A stretch of DNA of 64,000 bases. Origin: Halomonas socia. Lineage in GTDB: Bacteria > Pseudomonadota > Gammaproteobacteria > Pseudomonadales > Halomonadaceae. Under the pieces are notes generated by a model. It saw only the letters and a program-made list of their open reading frames with translations. It made no database searches and had not been told where the DNA came from. A program made the position numbers and the translations under genes. This document shows positions 9,191 to 17,180 of this stretch, in pieces. Where the stretch lies: contig NZ_CP048812.1 of the NCBI RefSeq assembly GCF_010977575.1, positions 3,038,001-3,102,000 of the forward strand, in the 5' to 3' direction. Every line of letters begins with the position of its first letter. Position 1 is the stretch's first letter.

Positions 9191-9853
9191 ATGACCAAGC
9201 AACTGATCGTGGCCCTGTCCAAGGGCCGCATTCTCGATGAGACCCTGCCGCTGCTGGCGAACGCCGGGATCGAGCCCGCCGAGGATCTCGGCAAGAGCCG
9301 CAAGCTGCTGTTCGATACCAACTTGCCCGACGTCAAGCTGGTGGTGATTCGCGCCACCGACGTGCCGACCTACGTGCAGCTCGGCGCCGCCGACCTTGGC
9401 GTGGCCGGCAAGGACGTGCTGCTCGAGCACGGCGCCGAGGGGCTCTACGAGCCGCTCGACCTGGAGATCGCCGGATGCAAGCTGATGACCGCCGGGGTCA
9501 AGGGCGCCGAGCCGGCCCGTGCGCGTCGCCGGGTGGCGACCAAGTTCGTCAATGTGGCGCGTCGCTACTACGCCGAGCAGGGTATCCAGGCCGAGGTGAT
9601 CAAGCTGTATGGGGCGATGGAGCTGGCGCCGCTGATGAATCTCGCCGATGAGATCGTCGATATCGTCGATACCGGCAATACCCTGCGTGCCAACGGCATG
9701 GAGCCGCGTGAGCTGATCGCCAGCATCAGTACGCGGCTGGTGGTCAACAAGGCCGCCATGACCATGAAGCACGAGCACCTCAAGCCGCTGATCGAGCGCC
9801 TGCGGGCCGCCGTGGCCAAGCGCGGCGATCACCACGCGCTAGCGGCCCGATAG
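9191..9853 (+). CDS. hisG: ATP phosphoribosyltransferase, short form HisG
   Basis: First enzyme of histidine synthesis: joins ATP and PRPP. The 220-residue protein is the short form (HisG_S), which lacks the C-terminal His-sensing domain and in known cases works as an octamer with the regulatory subunit HisZ. Motifs seen: [28 protein letters not shown] and the PRPP loop [19 protein letters not shown] 9191 was chosen because a longer frame from 9113 runs into murA. hisZ is not in this window. Confidence 0.95.
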   Translation: MTKQLIVALSKGRILDETLPLLANAGIEPAEDLGKSRKLLFDTNLPDVKLVVIRATDVPTYVQLGAADLGVAGKDVLLEHGAEGLYEPLDLEIAGCKLMTAGVKGAEPARARRRVATKFVNVARRYYAEQGIQAEVIKLYGAMELAPLMNLADEIVDIVDTGNTLRANGMEPRELIASISTRLVVNKAAMTMKHEHLKPLIERLRAAVAKRGDHHALAAR

Positions 9854-9914
9854 TTCCGAGTCATCCTATTGTTCCGCCGCTCAAGGATGAGCAAGGTTAC
9901 CTGGAGAGAGCCCC

Positions 9915-11237
9915 ATGACCGACAATGCCCGTGTGCGTTCTGTCATCAATCGGCTGTCCACCGCCGATGCCGATTTCGATGCCCGACTCGAGACGCTGCT
10001 AGCCTGGGAAGGTGTGTCAAGCACCGAGGTCCAGCAGCGCGTCGATGAGATCATCGCCGCGGTGCGTCGCCGCGGTGACGCCGCCCTGGTCGAGCTATCC
10101 AACCGCCTCGATCGCCTGGCGGTGGGGTCGATGGCCGAATTGACCCTTGGCCCGACGCGTCTGCGCCAGGCCTATGACGGCCTGCCCGCCGAGCAGCGCG
10201 AGGCGCTGGCCGCCGCCGCCGAGCGTATTCGTGTCTATCACGAGCACCAGAAGCCCGGCTCCTGGCAGTACACCGAGGCCGATGGCACGGTGCTCGGTCA
10301 GCAGGTCACGGCGCTGGACCGCGCCGGTATCTACGTGCCCGGCGGCAAGGCCGCCTATCCCTCCTCTGTGCTGATGAACGCGATTCCGGCGCATGTCGCC
10401 GGAGTGCGTGAAATCGTTATGGTGGTGCCGACCCCGGATGGCGTGCTCAACGAACTGGTGCTGGCGGCGGCGCACCTGGCCGGCGTCGACCACGTGTTCA
10501 CCCTGGGTGGTGCCCAGGCGGTGGCGGCGTTGGCCTACGGCACCGAGACGGTGCCGCGGGTCGACAAGATCGTCGGGCCCGGCAATATCTACGTGGCCAC
10601 CGCCAAGCGGGCGGTGTTCGGCCAGGTCGGCATCGACATGATCGCCGGCCCCTCGGAGATCCTGGTGGTTTCCGATGGCGGCACCGATCCCGACTGGCTG
10701 GCCATGGACCTGTTCTCCCAGGCCGAGCACGACGAGGATGCCCAGGCGATTCTGGTCACCTGGGACGGTGCCCATGCCGATGCCGTGGCGGCGTCGATCG
10801 AGTCGCTACTGCCGACCATGGAGCGCCAGGCGATCATCGCCGAATCGCTCGCCGAACGTGGCGCGCTTATCGTGTGCCGCGACCGTGGCGAGGCCGCGGC
10901 GCTGATCAACCGCATCGCCCCGGAGCACCTCGAACTGTCGCTGGCCGACCCTGGCAGCTGGCTCGGCGAGATACGCCACGCCGGGGCGATCTTCATGGGG
11001 CGCTATACCGCCGAGGCGCTGGGTGACTACTGCGCCGGCCCCAACCATGTGCTGCCGACCTCGGGCACCGCGCGTTTCTCGTCGCCGCTGGGGGTCTACG
11101 ACTTCCAGAAACGCTCGTCGCTCATCAACTGTTCGGCGGATGGCGCCTCGACGCTGGGGCGCACCGCCTCGGTGCTGGCGAGGGGTGAGTCGTTGACCGC
11201 GCATGCCCGGTCGGCGGAGTACCGCATCAAGCCCTGA
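9915..11237 (+). CDS. hisD: Histidinol dehydrogenase HisD
   Basis: Zinc- and NAD-dependent enzyme that oxidises histidinol to histidine in the last two steps of the pathway. The 440-residue protein has the family signature [14 protein letters not shown] followed by [17 protein letters not shown], which contains the zinc- and substrate-binding Gln and His, and later APEHLEL and [20 protein letters not shown] ribosome site lies just before ATG 9915. It lies 61 bases after hisG. In Pseudomonas a hisC gene usually follows; here the operon ends and a hairpin lies 36 bases downstream. Confidence 0.97.
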   Translation: MTDNARVRSVINRLSTADADFDARLETLLAWEGVSSTEVQQRVDEIIAAVRRRGDAALVELSNRLDRLAVGSMAELTLGPTRLRQAYDGLPAEQREALAAAAERIRVYHEHQKPGSWQYTEADGTVLGQQVTALDRAGIYVPGGKAAYPSSVLMNAIPAHVAGVREIVMVVPTPDGVLNELVLAAAHLAGVDHVFTLGGAQAVAALAYGTETVPRVDKIVGPGNIYVATAKRAVFGQVGIDMIAGPSEILVVSDGGTDPDWLAMDLFSQAEHDEDAQAILVTWDGAHADAVAASIESLLPTMERQAIIAESLAERGALIVCRDRGEAAALINRIAPEHLELSLADPGSWLGEIRHAGAIFMGRYTAEALGDYCAGPNHVLPTSGTARFSSPLGVYDFQKRSSLINCSADGASTLGRTASVLARGESLTAHARSAEYRIKP

Positions 11238-11273
11238 TGTAAACGCCCTCTGAATCACACAGCGTTTGCCGCA

Positions 11274-11312
11274 ACGCAAGACGCCCCTGCCAGTGGCAGG
11301 AGCGTCTTGCGT
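11274..11312. terminator. Hairpin between convergent hisD and algW/degS
   Basis: A near-perfect stem of 18 base pairs with one mismatch and an AGT loop (arms 11274-11291 and 11295-11312). It sits between the two convergent stops and could stop transcription from both sides. A T-run is missing, so it may act by structure or with Rho. Confidence 0.65.
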
Positions 11313-11324
11313 CGTGAGGCATGC

Positions 11325-12551
11325 TCAGCGTTCCGGGTGTCGCCCCTCCGGTGGCGGGCGCTCGCCGACGTCAAGTACCAGGTCGATGCGCTCGCCGCTT
11401 CTGATCACGGCGATGGGCAATTCGGCGCCGGGCTCGATGGCAGCGATATCGGCCATCGCCACTCGTGCGTCGAGAATCGGCCGGCCATCTACCTCGAGCA
11501 GCACATCGCCGGGACGCAGTCCGGCCTGGGCTGCGGGGCCGTCGGGCACGATACCGGCGATGACCACGCCGCCCGGGGTCTGCAGGCCGAACGAGGCGGC
11601 CAGCTCCTGGGTCATTTCCTGGGCCTCGATGCCTAGCCAGCCGCGGATCACACGGCCCTGGGTGACCAGCTCATCGAGGATGTTGCGCGCCAGGTTGGCG
11701 GGAATCGCGAAGCCGATACCCTGGGAGCCGCCCGAGCGAGAGAAGATCGCGGTATTGATGCCTACCAGGGCGCCTTCGGGATTGATCAGCGCGCCGCCGG
11801 AGTTGCCGGGATTGATCGCCGCGTCGGTCTGGATGAAGTCCTCGTAGGCATTCAGCCCCAGGTGGCTGCGGCCGGTGGCGCTGATGATACCCATGGTCAC
11901 CGTCTGGCCGACCCCGAAGGGGTTGCCGATGGCGAGCGCCACGTCACCCACCGCGGCCTGGGTCGAGTCGGTGATGGCAATCACCGGCAGCTCGTCGAGG
12001 TCGATGCGCAGCACCGCAAGGTCGCTTTCCGGGTCGGTGCCGATGACCTCGGCGAGGGTGTTGCGGCCGTCGCGCAGGGCGACCTGGATCTGGTCGGCGC
12101 CACTGATGACATGGTGGTTGGTGAGCACATAGCCGTCGTCGCTGACGATCACCCCTGAGCCGAGGCTGGAGAGCATGCGCTGGCGCGAGGTGGCGTCATC
12201 GCCGGAGAATTGGCGGAAGAAGGGGTCCGACATCAGCGGGTGTTCGTCGCGCTCGACCATGCGTGAGGAGTAGATGTTGACCACTGCCGGGGCGGCGCGG
12301 TCGACCGCCGCCGAGTAGCTGAATGGCCCCTGCTCGCGGGACAGCGGGTTTGCGGTCTGCAGTTCCGGTGCCGGGCGCGGTTCGCCGTCTGGCTGGGTCG
12401 CCGGTAGCGTCTGTGGCGGCGGTTCGACCCGCTGGGCAGGCGCTGCCGCCTGATCGCGGCCGAGCAGTTGGGGAAAGGCGTTGAGCAGCACGATGGCCAG
12501 CAGTACACCGATGAGCACGGGCCACACATAGGGCAGCAGGGTACGACGCAT
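11325..12551 (-). CDS. Trypsin-like periplasmic serine protease, DegS/AlgW type
   Basis: Membrane-anchored site-1 protease, which in relatives cleaves the anti-sigma factor RseA/MucA when misfolded outer-membrane proteins accumulate. The 408-residue protein has one N-terminal anchor (WPVLIGVLLAIVLLNAF, about 10-26), a Pro/Gln-rich linker, a trypsin fold with H147 (TNHHVIS), D177 (ESDLAV) and S251 (INPGNSGGAL), and a single PDZ domain (about 310-395). One PDZ plus an anchor separates DegS/AlgW from DegP/DegQ. ATG 12551 has an AAGGA ribosome site. It neighbours hisD as algW does in Pseudomonas. Confidence 0.9.
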   Translation of the reverse strand: MRRTLLPYVWPVLIGVLLAIVLLNAFPQLLGRDQAAAPAQRVEPPPQTLPATQPDGEPRPAPELQTANPLSREQGPFSYSAAVDRAAPAVVNIYSSRMVERDEHPLMSDPFFRQFSGDDATSRQRMLSSLGSGVIVSDDGYVLTNHHVISGADQIQVALRDGRNTLAEVIGTDPESDLAVLRIDLDELPVIAITDSTQAAVGDVALAIGNPFGVGQTVTMGIISATGRSHLGLNAYEDFIQTDAAINPGNSGGALINPEGALVGINTAIFSRSGGSQGIGFAIPANLARNILDELVTQGRVIRGWLGIEAQEMTQELAASFGLQTPGGVVIAGIVPDGPAAQAGLRPGDVLLEVDGRPILDARVAMADIAAIEPGAELPIAVIRSGERIDLVLDVGERPPPEGRHPER

Positions 12552-12599
12552 GCAAGGTTCCTTGTCGACGGGGCGGTCGCTGGGGGTGGCCACAGTCGT

Positions 12600-12619
12600 T
12601 ACAATGGCAGGTCATTGTA
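12600..12619. promoter_or_regulatory. Palindrome carrying two opposed -10-like elements between algW/degS and nif3-like gene
   Basis: TACAATG at 12600-12606 and CATTGTA at 12613-12619 form an inverted repeat with a 6-base centre. Each arm reads TACAAT outward, so each could be the -10 box of one divergent gene (starts at 12551 and 12653). On the minus strand the context TGGTACAAT is an extended -10, with CAGACA 18 bases further upstream as a possible -35. Confidence 0.5.
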
Positions 12620-12652
12620 CCACTGCCGGTTTTGGCCTGTCTGGAGGTGACC

Positions 12653-13411
12653 ATGATCGATCGTCAGGCGCTGGTTGCAGCGTGCGATACGCTGCTGCAG
12701 CCGGCGCGCTTCAAGGACTATACCGTCAATGGCCTGCAGGTTGCCGGTCGTCCGCGGGTGCAGCGGGTGCTGAGCGGCGTCACGGCCTGCCAGGCACTGC
12801 TCGACGAGGCGGTAGCCTGGGACGCCGACCTGCTGCTGGTGCACCATGGCTATTTCTGGAAGAACGAGCCGCTGGCGGTGACCGGCATGAAACAGCGACG
12901 CCTCAAGACACTGCTCAGCCACGACATCAATCTGCTCGCCTATCACCTGCCGCTGGATGCCCATGCGACCCTCGGCAACAATGCGCTGCTCGGTGAGCGG
13001 CTGGGGTTTACCGCCAGCGGCTGTGGCGATGGAGAGATCGGCGAGGGGCTGCTGTGGCTGGGGGCGCCGCCGGCGGGGCTCGATAGCCGAGCGCTGGCCG
13101 CCCACGTCGGCGAGTGCCTGGGGCGAGAACCGCTGCTGATCGAGGGGCACCGTGGTGCGGTGGATCGGGTTGCCTGGTGCACCGGCGGTGCCCAGGACAT
13201 GCTCATGGCTGCCGCCGAGGCTGGCGCGCAGCTATTCATCTCCGGGGAGATCTCCGAGCGCACCACGCATATTGCCCGTGAGATGGGCATCAGCTATCTG
13301 GCGGCGGGACATCACGCCACCGAGCGAGATGGCGTCAGGGCGCTGGGCGACTGGCTGTCAGGCGAGCTGGGCGTAGCGCATCGCTTCGTGGATATCGACA
13401 ACCCCGCCTGA
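12653..13411 (+). CDS. Nif3-like dinuclear metal-centre protein (YbgI family)
   Basis: Member of the NIF3/DUF34 family, cytoplasmic toroid-forming proteins with a dinuclear metal site, often labelled GTP cyclohydrolase 1 type 2-like. The 252-residue protein shows the metal-binding LLVHHGYFWK, LAYHLPLDAH and, at the C-terminal side, the GHHATERDGV motif. ATG 12653 follows GGAGGT at 12643. The true substrate of the family is unsettled, so I leave the function open. It is divergent from the DegS/AlgW gene. Confidence 0.9.
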   Translation: MIDRQALVAACDTLLQPARFKDYTVNGLQVAGRPRVQRVLSGVTACQALLDEAVAWDADLLLVHHGYFWKNEPLAVTGMKQRRLKTLLSHDINLLAYHLPLDAHATLGNNALLGERLGFTASGCGDGEIGEGLLWLGAPPAGLDSRALAAHVGECLGREPLLIEGHRGAVDRVAWCTGGAQDMLMAAAEAGAQLFISGEISERTTHIAREMGISYLAAGHHATERDGVRALGDWLSGELGVAHRFVDIDNPA

Positions 13412-13448
13412 GGGCCTGCGCCGGCGGCGCAGGCGTCCTGGCTGCGGG

Positions 13449-13901
13449 TCAGTAGCGGGGCGGCTGCGGCTGGGTGGCGCCGGTTGCGTCGTCGTCGCGG
13501 CGCAGGCCGAAGTCCTCGGCCAGGGTGCCATGGTCGCCGTCGGCATAGTCGCGCGGCACCGCCGGCGAGGCGTCGTCGGCACCCGATGGCTCGTCGTTGG
13601 GGGTCAGGCGCCGCTTGATCTGCAGGTCGTCGCAGAGGCGATCGGCACCCAGCGACAGCTGCTGCTCGAGCTCCTGGCTCTGACGTTGAATGCTGGTCAC
13701 CAGGTCGGCGGCCCGGGCGAAGTGGTCGTTGAGGGCATCCTTGACCTGGCTGAGCTCTAGCTCGGCCTCGGCCAGGCGCTGGCGAACCTTCTGGTTGCGT
13801 GCCACGTTGGCGTTGAGCAGGTGATAGCCCAGCGCGCCGATGCCGATTCCGGCCAGGGCGCTGACGATTGCCAGTATCCAGTCGATATTGCTGTCGTACA
13901 C
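13449..13901 (-). CDS. zapG: YhcB/ZapG-like membrane-anchored protein (DUF1043)
   Basis: Small inner-membrane protein (150 residues) that in E. coli links cell division, envelope growth and shape. It has one N-terminal membrane helix (WILAIVSALAGIGIGALGYHLL, about 8-29), then a coiled coil (about 35-85, with QRLAEAELELSQVKDALNDH), and an acidic, disordered tail ending QPQPPRY. In many relatives it neighbours zapE, degS or rplM, as here. The symbol is used for family membership only. Confidence 0.88.
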   Translation of the reverse strand: MYDSNIDWILAIVSALAGIGIGALGYHLLNANVARNQKVRQRLAEAELELSQVKDALNDHFARAADLVTSIQRQSQELEQQLSLGADRLCDDLQIKRRLTPNDEPSGADDASPAVPRDYADGDHGTLAEDFGLRRDDDATGATQPQPPRY

Positions 13902-13969
13902 GTCGTTCCCCTTTGGTCTTTTCCGCCAGTGGACGGGGGTGAGCCCCGCGCGGTGCTGGCCGGGCCGGC

Positions 13970-13986
13970 GCTACCCTTTGGGTAGC
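13970..13986 (-). promoter_or_regulatory. Hairpin in the zapG leader
   Basis: A perfect 7-bp stem (GCTACCC / GGGTAGC) with a TTT loop lies between the zapG promoter candidate (14002-14032) and its start at 13901. It would be in the 5' leader of the mRNA. Its role is unknown; it might stabilise the leader or be a remnant of a repeat. Confidence 0.35.
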
Positions 13987-14001
13987 GAAGCCGACGCCGC
14001 C

Positions 14002-14032
14002 ATTATAGAGGGCACGCCGAGACCGAGGTCAA
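14002..14032 (-). promoter_or_regulatory. Candidate promoter for zapG
   Basis: On the minus strand TTGACC (14032-14027) and a perfect TATAAT (14007-14002) are separated by 19 bases. The boxes are good but the spacing is longer than ideal. Transcription would run leftward to zapG. Confidence 0.45.
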
Positions 14033-14067
14033 TGCGCCAGACGTGGAAAGTGGCGCCGTGCGGCGCG

Positions 14068-14104
14068 TTTCGCACATGCGAAATGGAGTGCTCGCGGGTA
14101 TAAT
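14068..14104 (+). promoter_or_regulatory. zapE promoter with palindrome in the -35 region
   Basis: A perfect -10 box TATAAT lies at 14099-14104, 42 bases upstream of the zapE start. The -35 position (about 14076-14081) has no good consensus. It lies inside a palindrome, TTTCGCA CA TGCGAAA (14068-14083, 7-bp arms), which could be a binding site for a regulator acting on this promoter. Confidence 0.5.
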
Positions 14105-14145
14105 GCATCGCTCGACGAGCTGAGTGCGAGGTACGCAAGCTTCCT

Positions 14146-15330
14146 ATGAGTGCGACAACCACCGCGACGAATGCGCCGGCGATGCCCGGCCAAGGGCCGC
14201 TGGCCCGCTATCGTGCCGATCTCGAGCGCGAGGATTTTCAGTACGATGCGGCCCAGCAGGCGGCGGTCGAGCATCTGCAGCGTCTCTATGATGCGCTGGT
14301 GGCCACGCCGCGCAGTGCGCCCAGGCCGGCGGCCTCGGGCAAGGGGCTGAAGTCGAAGATGGCGGGGCTGTTCGGCAGCAAGAAGGTGGCGTCGCCGTTC
14401 GAGGAGCCGCCGGCGATCATGGGGTTGTACTTCTGGGGCGGCGTCGGGCGTGGCAAGACCTATCTGGTGGACACCTTCTTCGAATCGCTGCCGTTTCCCG
14501 ACAAGATGCGCACCCATTTTCATCGTTTCATGCAGCGGGTGCACAACGAACTCGACCACTACAAGGGTGAAAAGAACCCGCTCAAGCTGATCGCCACCAA
14601 GTTTGCCGGCGAAGCGCGGGTGATCTGCTTCGACGAATTCTTCGTCAAGGACATCACCGATGCGATGATCCTGGCCAATCTGCTCGAGGCGCTGTTCGAG
14701 CACGGCGTGGTGCTGGTGGCAACCTCCAATATCGTGCCCGATGAGCTCTACAAGGACGGCCTGCAGCGGGCGCGTTTTCTGCCCGCCATCGAGCTTGTCA
14801 AGCGCCACTGTGAGGTGGTCAACGTCGACTCGGGTATCGACTATCGGCTGCGCGCGCTGGAGCGCGCCGAGATCTTCCACTCGCCGCTGGATGCCGCCGC
14901 CGAGTCGGAGCTGGCGCGCAGTTTTCGCGAGATCGCCGGTGCCGAGGGCGAGGCGGACGCACCAATCGAGGTCAATCATCGGGTGCTCAAGGCGCGGCGT
15001 CTCCACGACGACGTGGTGTGGTTCGAGTTTCTCGAGCTGTGCGACGGGCCGCGCAGCCAGAACGATTATATCGAGCTGGCCCGCGAGTTCCACAGCGTGC
15101 TGGTGTCCAACGTCACCCGCATGAGCGGGGCGAGCGACGATCAGGCGCGGCGCTTCATCAATATGGTCGACGAGTTCTACGACCGCGGCGTCAAGCTGCT
15201 GATGTCGGCGGAGGTGGAGGCCGAACGGCTCTATGCCGACGGGCGGCTGGAGTTCGAGTTCCAGCGCACCCTGTCGCGTCTCCAGGAGATGCAGTCCCAC
15301 GAATACCTGGCGCTGCCCCATAAGCCGTGA
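14146..15330 (+). CDS. zapE: Cell division ATPase ZapE (AFG1 family)
   Basis: AFG1-like P-loop ATPase that in E. coli joins the division ring late and destabilises FtsZ polymers. The 394-residue protein has Walker A GGVGRGKTYL (near residue 98), Walker B VICFDEFFV with the family signature FVKDITDAMIL, and the sensor-like LVATSNIVPDELYKDGLQR. An insert relative to E. coli (around residues 55-80, with GKGLKSKMAGLFGSKK) is visible before the Walker motif. Length is normal. It precedes rplM, as in most gammaproteobacteria. Confidence 0.94.
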   Translation: MSATTTATNAPAMPGQGPLARYRADLEREDFQYDAAQQAAVEHLQRLYDALVATPRSAPRPAASGKGLKSKMAGLFGSKKVASPFEEPPAIMGLYFWGGVGRGKTYLVDTFFESLPFPDKMRTHFHRFMQRVHNELDHYKGEKNPLKLIATKFAGEARVICFDEFFVKDITDAMILANLLEALFEHGVVLVATSNIVPDELYKDGLQRARFLPAIELVKRHCEVVNVDSGIDYRLRALERAEIFHSPLDAAAESELARSFREIAGAEGEADAPIEVNHRVLKARRLHDDVVWFEFLELCDGPRSQNDYIELAREFHSVLVSNVTRMSGASDDQARRFINMVDEFYDRGVKLLMSAEVEAERLYADGRLEFEFQRTLSRLQEMQSHEYLALPHKP

Positions 15331-15394
15331 TTCGCAGATAATGGTTGTATCGCTAATAGCAACCGCGACAGCTGAGATTGGTGGGTCGGAACAA

Positions 15395-15424
15395 TTGCCT
15401 TGGCGTGTCAGGCTCGTGTAGAAT
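15395..15424 (+). promoter_or_regulatory. Promoter of rplM-rpsI
   Basis: TTGCCT (15395-15400) and TAGAAT (15419-15424) with an 18-base spacer. It lies about 110 bases upstream of rplM, leaving room for a structured leader. Confidence 0.6.
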
Positions 15425-15440
15425 GCCGCCTCGCTCGACC

Positions 15441-15463
15441 GTTGCCCCGTGTTGCGGGGCAAC
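15441..15463 (+). promoter_or_regulatory. Stem-loop in rplM leader, possible L13 autoregulation site
   Basis: A perfect 9-bp stem (GTTGCCCCG / CGGGGCAAC) with a 5-base loop lies in the 5' leader of rplM-rpsI. In E. coli this operon is controlled by L13 binding its own leader. I see the stem and its position but cannot confirm the L13 leader fold. Confidence 0.4.
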
Positions 15464-15534
15464 CAAGAAAAATAGGGATGGTCAGGTGCCGTTCGCGGTA
15501 TCGAGACCCAATACATCGATTTGGTGATTCATCC

Positions 15535-15963
15535 ATGAAGACGTTCAGTGCTAAGCCGCAGTCCGTCCAGCGCGACTGGTTTGTCGTCGACGCTACGGAC
15601 AAGACGCTCGGTCGTCTGGCGACCGAAATTGCACGCCGCCTGCGCGGCAAGCATAAGGCGGAGTATACCCCGCACGTCGATACCGGCGACTACATCGTCG
15701 TGATCAACGCCGAGAAGGTCAAGGTGACCGGCAACAAGGCCCAGGCCAAGACCTACTATCGTCACACCGGTTACCCGGGTGGCCTGCGTTCCATGAACTT
15801 CGAGAAGATGATCGGCTACGCTCCCGAGCGCGTCATCGAGTCTGCCGTCAAGGGCATGCTGCCGAAGGGGCCGCTGGGCCGCGCCATGTACACCAAGCTC
15901 AAGGTCTACGCCGGTGCCGAGCATCCGCACGTTGCTCAGCAGCCGCAAGAACTGAACCTCTAA
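15535..15963 (+). CDS. rplM: 50S ribosomal protein L13
   Basis: Large-subunit protein, 142 residues. Begins [20 protein letters not shown] and contains [36 protein letters not shown] and the signature [23 protein letters not shown] 15535 was chosen because the product then starts as known L13 proteins do; the longer open frame upstream runs through the promoter and leader. Followed by rpsI after 13 bases. Confidence 0.99.
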   Translation: MKTFSAKPQSVQRDWFVVDATDKTLGRLATEIARRLRGKHKAEYTPHVDTGDYIVVINAEKVKVTGNKAQAKTYYRHTGYPGGLRSMNFEKMIGYAPERVIESAVKGMLPKGPLGRAMYTKLKVYAGAEHPHVAQQPQELNL

Positions 15964-15976
15964 GGGATACTTCGCC

Positions 15977-16366
15977 ATGACACAGCAGTATTACGGTACC
16001 GGGCGCCGCAAGACTTCCACCGCTCGTGTATTCCTCAAGCCGGGCACCGGCAAGATCACCGTCAATGACAAGGAGCTCGACCTCTATTTCGGTCGCGTCA
16101 CCGGTCGCATGGTCGTGCGTCAGCCCCTCGAGTTGACCGACACGCTGGGCCAGTTCGACGCCTATGTCACCGTCAAGGGCGGCGGAGGCTCGGCTCAGGC
16201 CGGTGCCATTCGTCACGGCATCACCCGTGCCCTGATGCAATACAACGAAGAACTCCGCTCGCCGCTGCGTGCTGCCGGTTACGTGACTCGCGATGCTCGC
16301 GAAGTCGAACGTAAGAAGGTTGGCCTGCGCAAAGCGCGTCGTCGTCCGCAGTTCTCCAAGCGTTAA
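15977..16366 (+). CDS. rpsI: 30S ribosomal protein S9
   Basis: Small-subunit protein, 129 residues, whose C-terminal tail reaches the P-site tRNA. Begins [20 protein letters not shown], contains the signature [19 protein letters not shown] and ends with the basic tail [17 protein letters not shown]. It is the second gene of the rplM operon, followed by a strong terminator. Confidence 0.99.
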   Translation: MTQQYYGTGRRKTSTARVFLKPGTGKITVNDKELDLYFGRVTGRMVVRQPLELTDTLGQFDAYVTVKGGGGSAQAGAIRHGITRALMQYNEELRSPLRAAGYVTRDAREVERKKVGLRKARRRPQFSKR

Positions 16367-16389
16367 ACGCGGCAAGACGATCGAAAAAG

Positions 16390-16423
16390 GCGCTCAGACT
16401 CTTCGGGGTCTGGGCGTTTTTTT
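16390..16423 (+). terminator. Rho-independent terminator of rplM-rpsI
   Basis: A GC-rich stem (CGCTCAGAC paired with GTCTGGGCG, with one G-T pair) and a short loop is followed directly by TTTTTTT. It begins 24 bases after the rpsI stop. Confidence 0.88.
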
Positions 16424-16480
16424 GTATGTATTTCAGATGGTTGTTGCGTGCCTGCCACTTAGGTCAAGGGCCGTATTGCC

Positions 16481-16509
16481 TTGTGTTTGTGCGCGCGTTT
16501 TTTTACCAT
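16481..16509 (+). promoter_or_regulatory. Candidate promoter of petABC
   Basis: TTGTGT (16481-16486), 17 bases, then TACCAT (16504-16509), about 80 bases before petA. Each box keeps only part of the consensus. A 6-bp inverted repeat, GTATCC/GGATAC, lies downstream at 16521-16542. Confidence 0.4.
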
Positions 16510-16589
16510 AGCCTTCATTTGTATCCGTGGGTCGCGGGATACCCTTCCTGTGATACGGCAACGGGTAAGTTGATGGGAGAAACTAGAAA

Positions 16590-17180
16590 ATGGCAGATAA
16601 CGGCGTAAACAGAGGGCGGCGCCGTTTCCTCGTGGGTGCCACTACCGTCGTGGGTGCGGTGGGCGCTGTCGGGGTTGCGGTCCCCTTTGTGGCTTCTTGG
16701 CAGCCCAGTGCCAGGGCAAGAGCGGCGGGTGCTCCGGTGCGGGCCGATATATCCCTGCTGGAGCCCGGTCAGCGCATTACCGTGGAGTGGCGCGGGCGCC
16801 CGGTATGGGTCATCAGCCGCACCGAGGAGATGATCGAGCGCACCGAGAATAGCGACCCTGAGCGCTTCTCGGATCCCGACTCCGAGCGTCCCCAGCAGCC
16901 CGCCTATATCACCGGCCCGCTACGCTCGTCGCGCCCGGAAATCGGCGTGTTGATCGGTATCTGCACCCACCTGGGCTGTTCGCCGCTGTATCGCCCTGAG
17001 CCTGACGCCGTCGATATGGACGATTGGCCGGGCGGTTTCTTCTGCCCCTGCCACGGCTCCTACTTTGACCTGGCGGGCCGTGTATTCCGCAATGTCCCGG
17101 CCCCGACCAACCTCGAGGTGCCGCCCTATCGCTTTGAAGGCGACGAGATCATCGTCGGCGAAGATGAGGAGACTACCTGA
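16590..17180 (+). CDS. petA: Ubiquinol-cytochrome c reductase Rieske iron-sulfur subunit
   Basis: Rieske subunit of the cytochrome bc1 complex, taking electrons from ubiquinol at the periplasmic face. The 196-residue protein has a twin-arginine-type signal anchor (GRRRFLVGATTVVGAVGAVG), then the Rieske fold with CTHLGC (125-130) and CPCHGS (142-147), giving the cluster ligands C125, H127, C142, H145 and a disulfide pair. An acidic insert lies between about residues 78 and 105. ATG 16590 follows GGGAGA. Its stop overlaps the petB start by one base. Confidence 0.97.
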   Translation: MADNGVNRGRRRFLVGATTVVGAVGAVGVAVPFVASWQPSARARAAGAPVRADISLLEPGQRITVEWRGRPVWVISRTEEMIERTENSDPERFSDPDSERPQQPAYITGPLRSSRPEIGVLIGICTHLGCSPLYRPEPDAVDMDDWPGGFFCPCHGSYFDLAGRVFRNVPAPTNLEVPPYRFEGDEIIVGEDEETT

